Below are positions 38,201 through 38,664 of a stretch of 38,664 nucleotides of DNA, in pieces. The translations under genes and the position numbers were made by a program. Each line of letters begins with the position of its first letter. The stretch's first letter is position 1. This DNA comes from Fidelibacterota bacterium (GTDB lineage: Bacteria; Fidelibacterota; UBA8477), in contig JAIPJQ010000008.1 in assembly GCA_021734065.1 (NCBI GenBank), positions 1 to 38,664 of the forward strand, given 5' to 3'. The notes below the pieces were generated by a model. That model was not told the origin of the DNA, did no database searches, and worked only from the letters and a program-made list of their open reading frames with translations.

Positions 38201-38664
38201 AATTGGCGACAGCCTTATCGTCACGATAACGGCGACGGAAACGGGACTGACCGCAGGATCGACCACCGTCAATAGTGTGGATGTATCCACAACACTGGTT
38301 GATGAAGCGGATAATACCTACACGCTTGTCTATGTGGTCTCAGAAGGGGATAATGTTATTGCTGACAATGCCCAGATCCCCGTTTCCATCGTACTGCAGG
38401 ATGCAGCAGGAAATAACAGCACCACCTATACCACATCACCCCCGGCTGTAAATACACCAGCCATCGATTCCGCCAAGCCCACTATCTTCAGCGTGAGTTT
38501 TTCGCCCACATCCGGCGTTTTGGTGCCGGATGAAACCATCACCATGACCATTAATGCCGGTGAGAATGGACTCAGCGCTACAGCCATTTCTGTAAATCAG
38601 GTTTCGGTGGAAGCGAATTTTACCAGTGACGGACCGGGCATCTACCTGGTGGACTATACCATTT
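32208..38664 (+). CDS. Giant secreted Ig-like repeat protein, probable surface adhesin or fibre (3' truncated)
   Basis: The frame is open from the ATG at 32208 to the window edge, encoding at least 2152 residues. A long basic N-terminus with a hydrophobic core (FLGSLLLTGSLLGA, about 18-31) looks like a signal peptide. Residues 32-147 form a distinct N-terminal domain (GTVVSGYWNASNTGATVAVNVP), followed from residue 148 by Ig-like repeats of 108 residues. The repeats are rich in Thr, Ser, Asp, Gly and Asn; no cysteine was seen in them, and Lys/Arg are scarce. Each unit carries PTSGTLKVGD, a SEAGL element, ING-VDV, TDNG-YT, VTEGD, IPISV and DAAGN, with linker IDANSP. The layout fits bacterial giant adhesins, but no RTX, T9SS or LPXTG signal can be judged because the C-terminus is missing. 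It follows the second barrel gene by 31 bp; its ribosome binding site is weak. Confidence 0.85.
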   Translation, partial: MKSHRYSFQFQRNLVRNFLGSLLLTGSLLGANTFTPTGGTVVSGYWNASNTGATVAVNVPNNGSINYASVQLKVGANSWVGIGSPQNVAAFINAEATLTNTAGEVESATGFANGETFDSQVIFLNSSFAATGDEVTLTPTTTIDQTVPSISSTSFNVTSGYLKVGDNLTMTINSTETGLNATTLIINGVDVSGDMVDNGDNTYSVPYQVTEGDDPVSDDSQIPISITLKDDAGNSTGSYTTSPAAGSSPGIDATTPSISSVSFSPASGTVKVGDDLTMTITSTETGLTASVLTINSRDVSGTFTDNGDNTYTATYTVTEGDSDVSDAAQIAISITLNDAATNTTGSYTTSPAAESSPGVDANTPSITTVSYNPTSGTLKVGDDLTLSVTASEAGLTASAVTVNLVDVVSTKTDNGGGSYSFTYTIGEGQTSVNDASQIPVSVTMADAAGNSTGAYTTAPAAGSTPAVDANSPTITSVTLSPTSGARKVGETINVSIDAGEAGLLLQTLTFNNVDISGTHSDDGGGLYSATYTVVEEHDDISDAATIPLTIKYNDTAGNTTGNYTTPVAAGSSPGIDANSPSISSVTFNPTAGTLKVGDVLSATINASESGLTINTATLNGVDVSSQITDNGNNTYTALYTIAEGNDDVGDAEQIVINFSFADSAGNSTGSFTTAPGSGSTPTIDANSPSISSVNFTPTSGALQVGDSMTMTISADETGLSASTVTMNGVDVAGTLADNGDNSYTVTYTVAEGNTDIDDASTIPISVTLEDAAGNTTNTFTTSPAAGVTPSIDANSPGITSVTFSPTSGTLKVGQGLTVTINASEASLTAATLTINGVDVSSTFTDNTGGVYTATYTVTEGNTDRSDSEEIPIAVELTDAAGNTTGSYTTAPASTSTPAVDANSPSISSVSFTPSSDTLKVGQALTMNITASEAGLSASTITVNGVNVASTLVDNGGGSYATTYTIAEGNTDRADSEQISVQVIFTDAAGNVTNTFVTAPVAGSTPAIDANTPAITSVSYTPTSGLLKVGDDLTATITTGESGLTLSSLTINAADVSGTIVDNSDGTYTATYTVTEGNTDRSDTSQIPISVAFTDAAGNSTGTYTTSPAAENSPGIDANSPSISNATLNPTSGTLIVDDILTVVVTTSEAGLVANSITVNGVDVGADLTDSGGGTYSIAYTISEGDDDINDSSTIPLSITLEDAAGNTTNTYSTSPGATSTPIIDANSPVVSLVTFSPTTGTLGIGDTLSVAIVASEAGFTPDTLKINQRSVIATFSDAGSGNYTARYVVVAGDDDVTNSETIPVYIVLADAAGNKNSAFTTTPSSATTPAIDAGRPTISSVSFAPTTGSLVPGDVLTATVTASEAGLTAGTITINSVNVASSLTDNGGGSYTLTYTITEGDNDVADTATIPLSIIMNDAAGNATTAYTTSPAAGSSPAIDANSPSIVSVTFAPTTGLLKVGQTLTANIVASEASLSANALTVNGQNVSGTLSNVSGTSYTVTYTVTEGENDIADEATIPISFILEDAAGNVTNTFTTSPAAGSSPAIDANSPAIISLAYSPTTGTLVIGDTLTLTINSTETGLLRQAISINGKTLTNFTDNSDNTYTVKYGVANGDTDIDDSATVPLSVVLKDVAGNLSSTNTTAPGASVTPAIDANRPVISGVVFSPTTGTLAIDDTLSVTITADEAELNAGAITVNAVDVASTLVDNGDNTYALTYTVGEGDNAISDNAQIPVSIVLVDNAGNSSTAFTSSPLAANAPGIDPTRPTITSVSFSPKTGILTPDETLTMTILASESGLSATAVSINGTDVTDNFASSGGGTYTVTYQVSEDDNNVSDAATIPVSVQLEDASGNTSNVYTTSPTAGNSPGIDANLPAVLTATFTPTSGTLKIGDSLTVNITADEARYTASVVTVNGRNLLPTFTDLDDGAYQAKYGVTSGDTDIAQNETIPISITLVDSAGNLSAEFTNTPGSASTPTIDAHAPVISNVTFQPTSGTLGIGDSLIVTITATETGLTAGSTTVNSVDVSTTLVDEADNTYTLVYVVSEGDNVIADNAQIPVSIVLQDAAGNNSTTYTTSPPAVNTPAIDSAKPTIFSVSFSPTSGVLVPDETITMTINAGENGLSATAISVNQVSVEANFTSDGPGIYLVDYTI
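32649..38664 (+). repeat. Array of 108-residue (324-bp) Ig-like repeats, 18 complete and one partial
   Basis: Taking the proline codon after the IDANS-type linker as the unit start, units begin at 32649, 32973, 33297, 33621, 33945, 34269, 34593, 34917, 35241, 35565, 35889, 36213, 36537, 36861, 37182, 37506, 37830, 38154 and 38478. Every step is 324 bp except 36861 to 37182, which is 321 bp. The units are visibly diverged at the nucleotide level, so this is an old array held to a fixed length rather than a recent duplication. The last unit runs off the window. Confidence 0.95.

Noticed and set aside
32649-38664. CRISPR-like or other non-coding tandem repeat
   Set aside because: The unit is 324 bp, diverged between copies and in frame throughout; it encodes protein domains.

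Overview
The window looks like a chromosomal segment from a Gram-negative bacterium of the Fibrobacterota-Chlorobiota-Bacteroidota (FCB) neighbourhood, possibly a Marinimicrobia/SAR406-like or Calditrichota-like lineage. The diderm signs are LolCDE-type lipoprotein export genes, TamA/TamB, lipoprotein signals and two predicted outer-membrane barrel proteins. GldA/GldF/GldG-type genes point towards FCB. The phylum is inferred from gene content only; there is no rRNA or other decisive marker, and nothing indicates a plasmid, prophage, insertion sequence, CRISPR array or tRNA gene.

Layout. (1) 1-3927: the 3' end of lysS, then two LolC/E-type permeases and a LolD-type ATPase, tightly packed (TGATG overlap between the permeases). 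(2) 4081-17304: a proteostasis and outer-membrane assembly block: clpC, dnaK, tamB, tamA, clpB. clpC and dnaK each have a hairpin terminator; tamB-tamA-clpB are almost contiguous. (3) 17427-25791: a TPR lipoprotein, a MoxR ATPase, a DUF58 protein and a two-membrane-segment DUF4381/BatD-like protein. These run with overlapping stops and starts into a GldA-GldF-GldG-type ABC system and a DUF4340 protein, closed by a terminator at 25813-25838. (4) 25998-26351: an isolated 117-residue gene of unknown function with its own terminator. (5) 26432-29260, minus strand: thiamine pyrophosphokinase, a sodium:solute symporter and a short-chain dehydrogenase, apparently one operon. (6) 29357-32176, plus strand: a coiled-coil lipoprotein with a BamE-like tail, then two paralogous outer-membrane barrel proteins in tandem. 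(7) 32208 to the window edge: the 5' part of a giant secreted protein with 18 complete and one partial Ig-like repeats of 108 residues. The repeats keep a period of exactly 324 bp, except for one unit of 321 bp.

How the parts fit. Most of the window serves envelope construction: lipoprotein release (Lol), outer-membrane protein and lipid traffic (TamA/TamB), chaperones and unfoldases (DnaK, ClpB, ClpC), and a MoxR/DUF58 plus ABC-2 membrane cluster. The least ordinary part is the right end, where two related barrel proteins precede the giant, strictly periodic repeat protein in the same orientation with short gaps (11 and 31 bp). This suggests a cell-surface fibre or adhesin module; its C-terminus and any sorting or secretion signal lie beyond the window.
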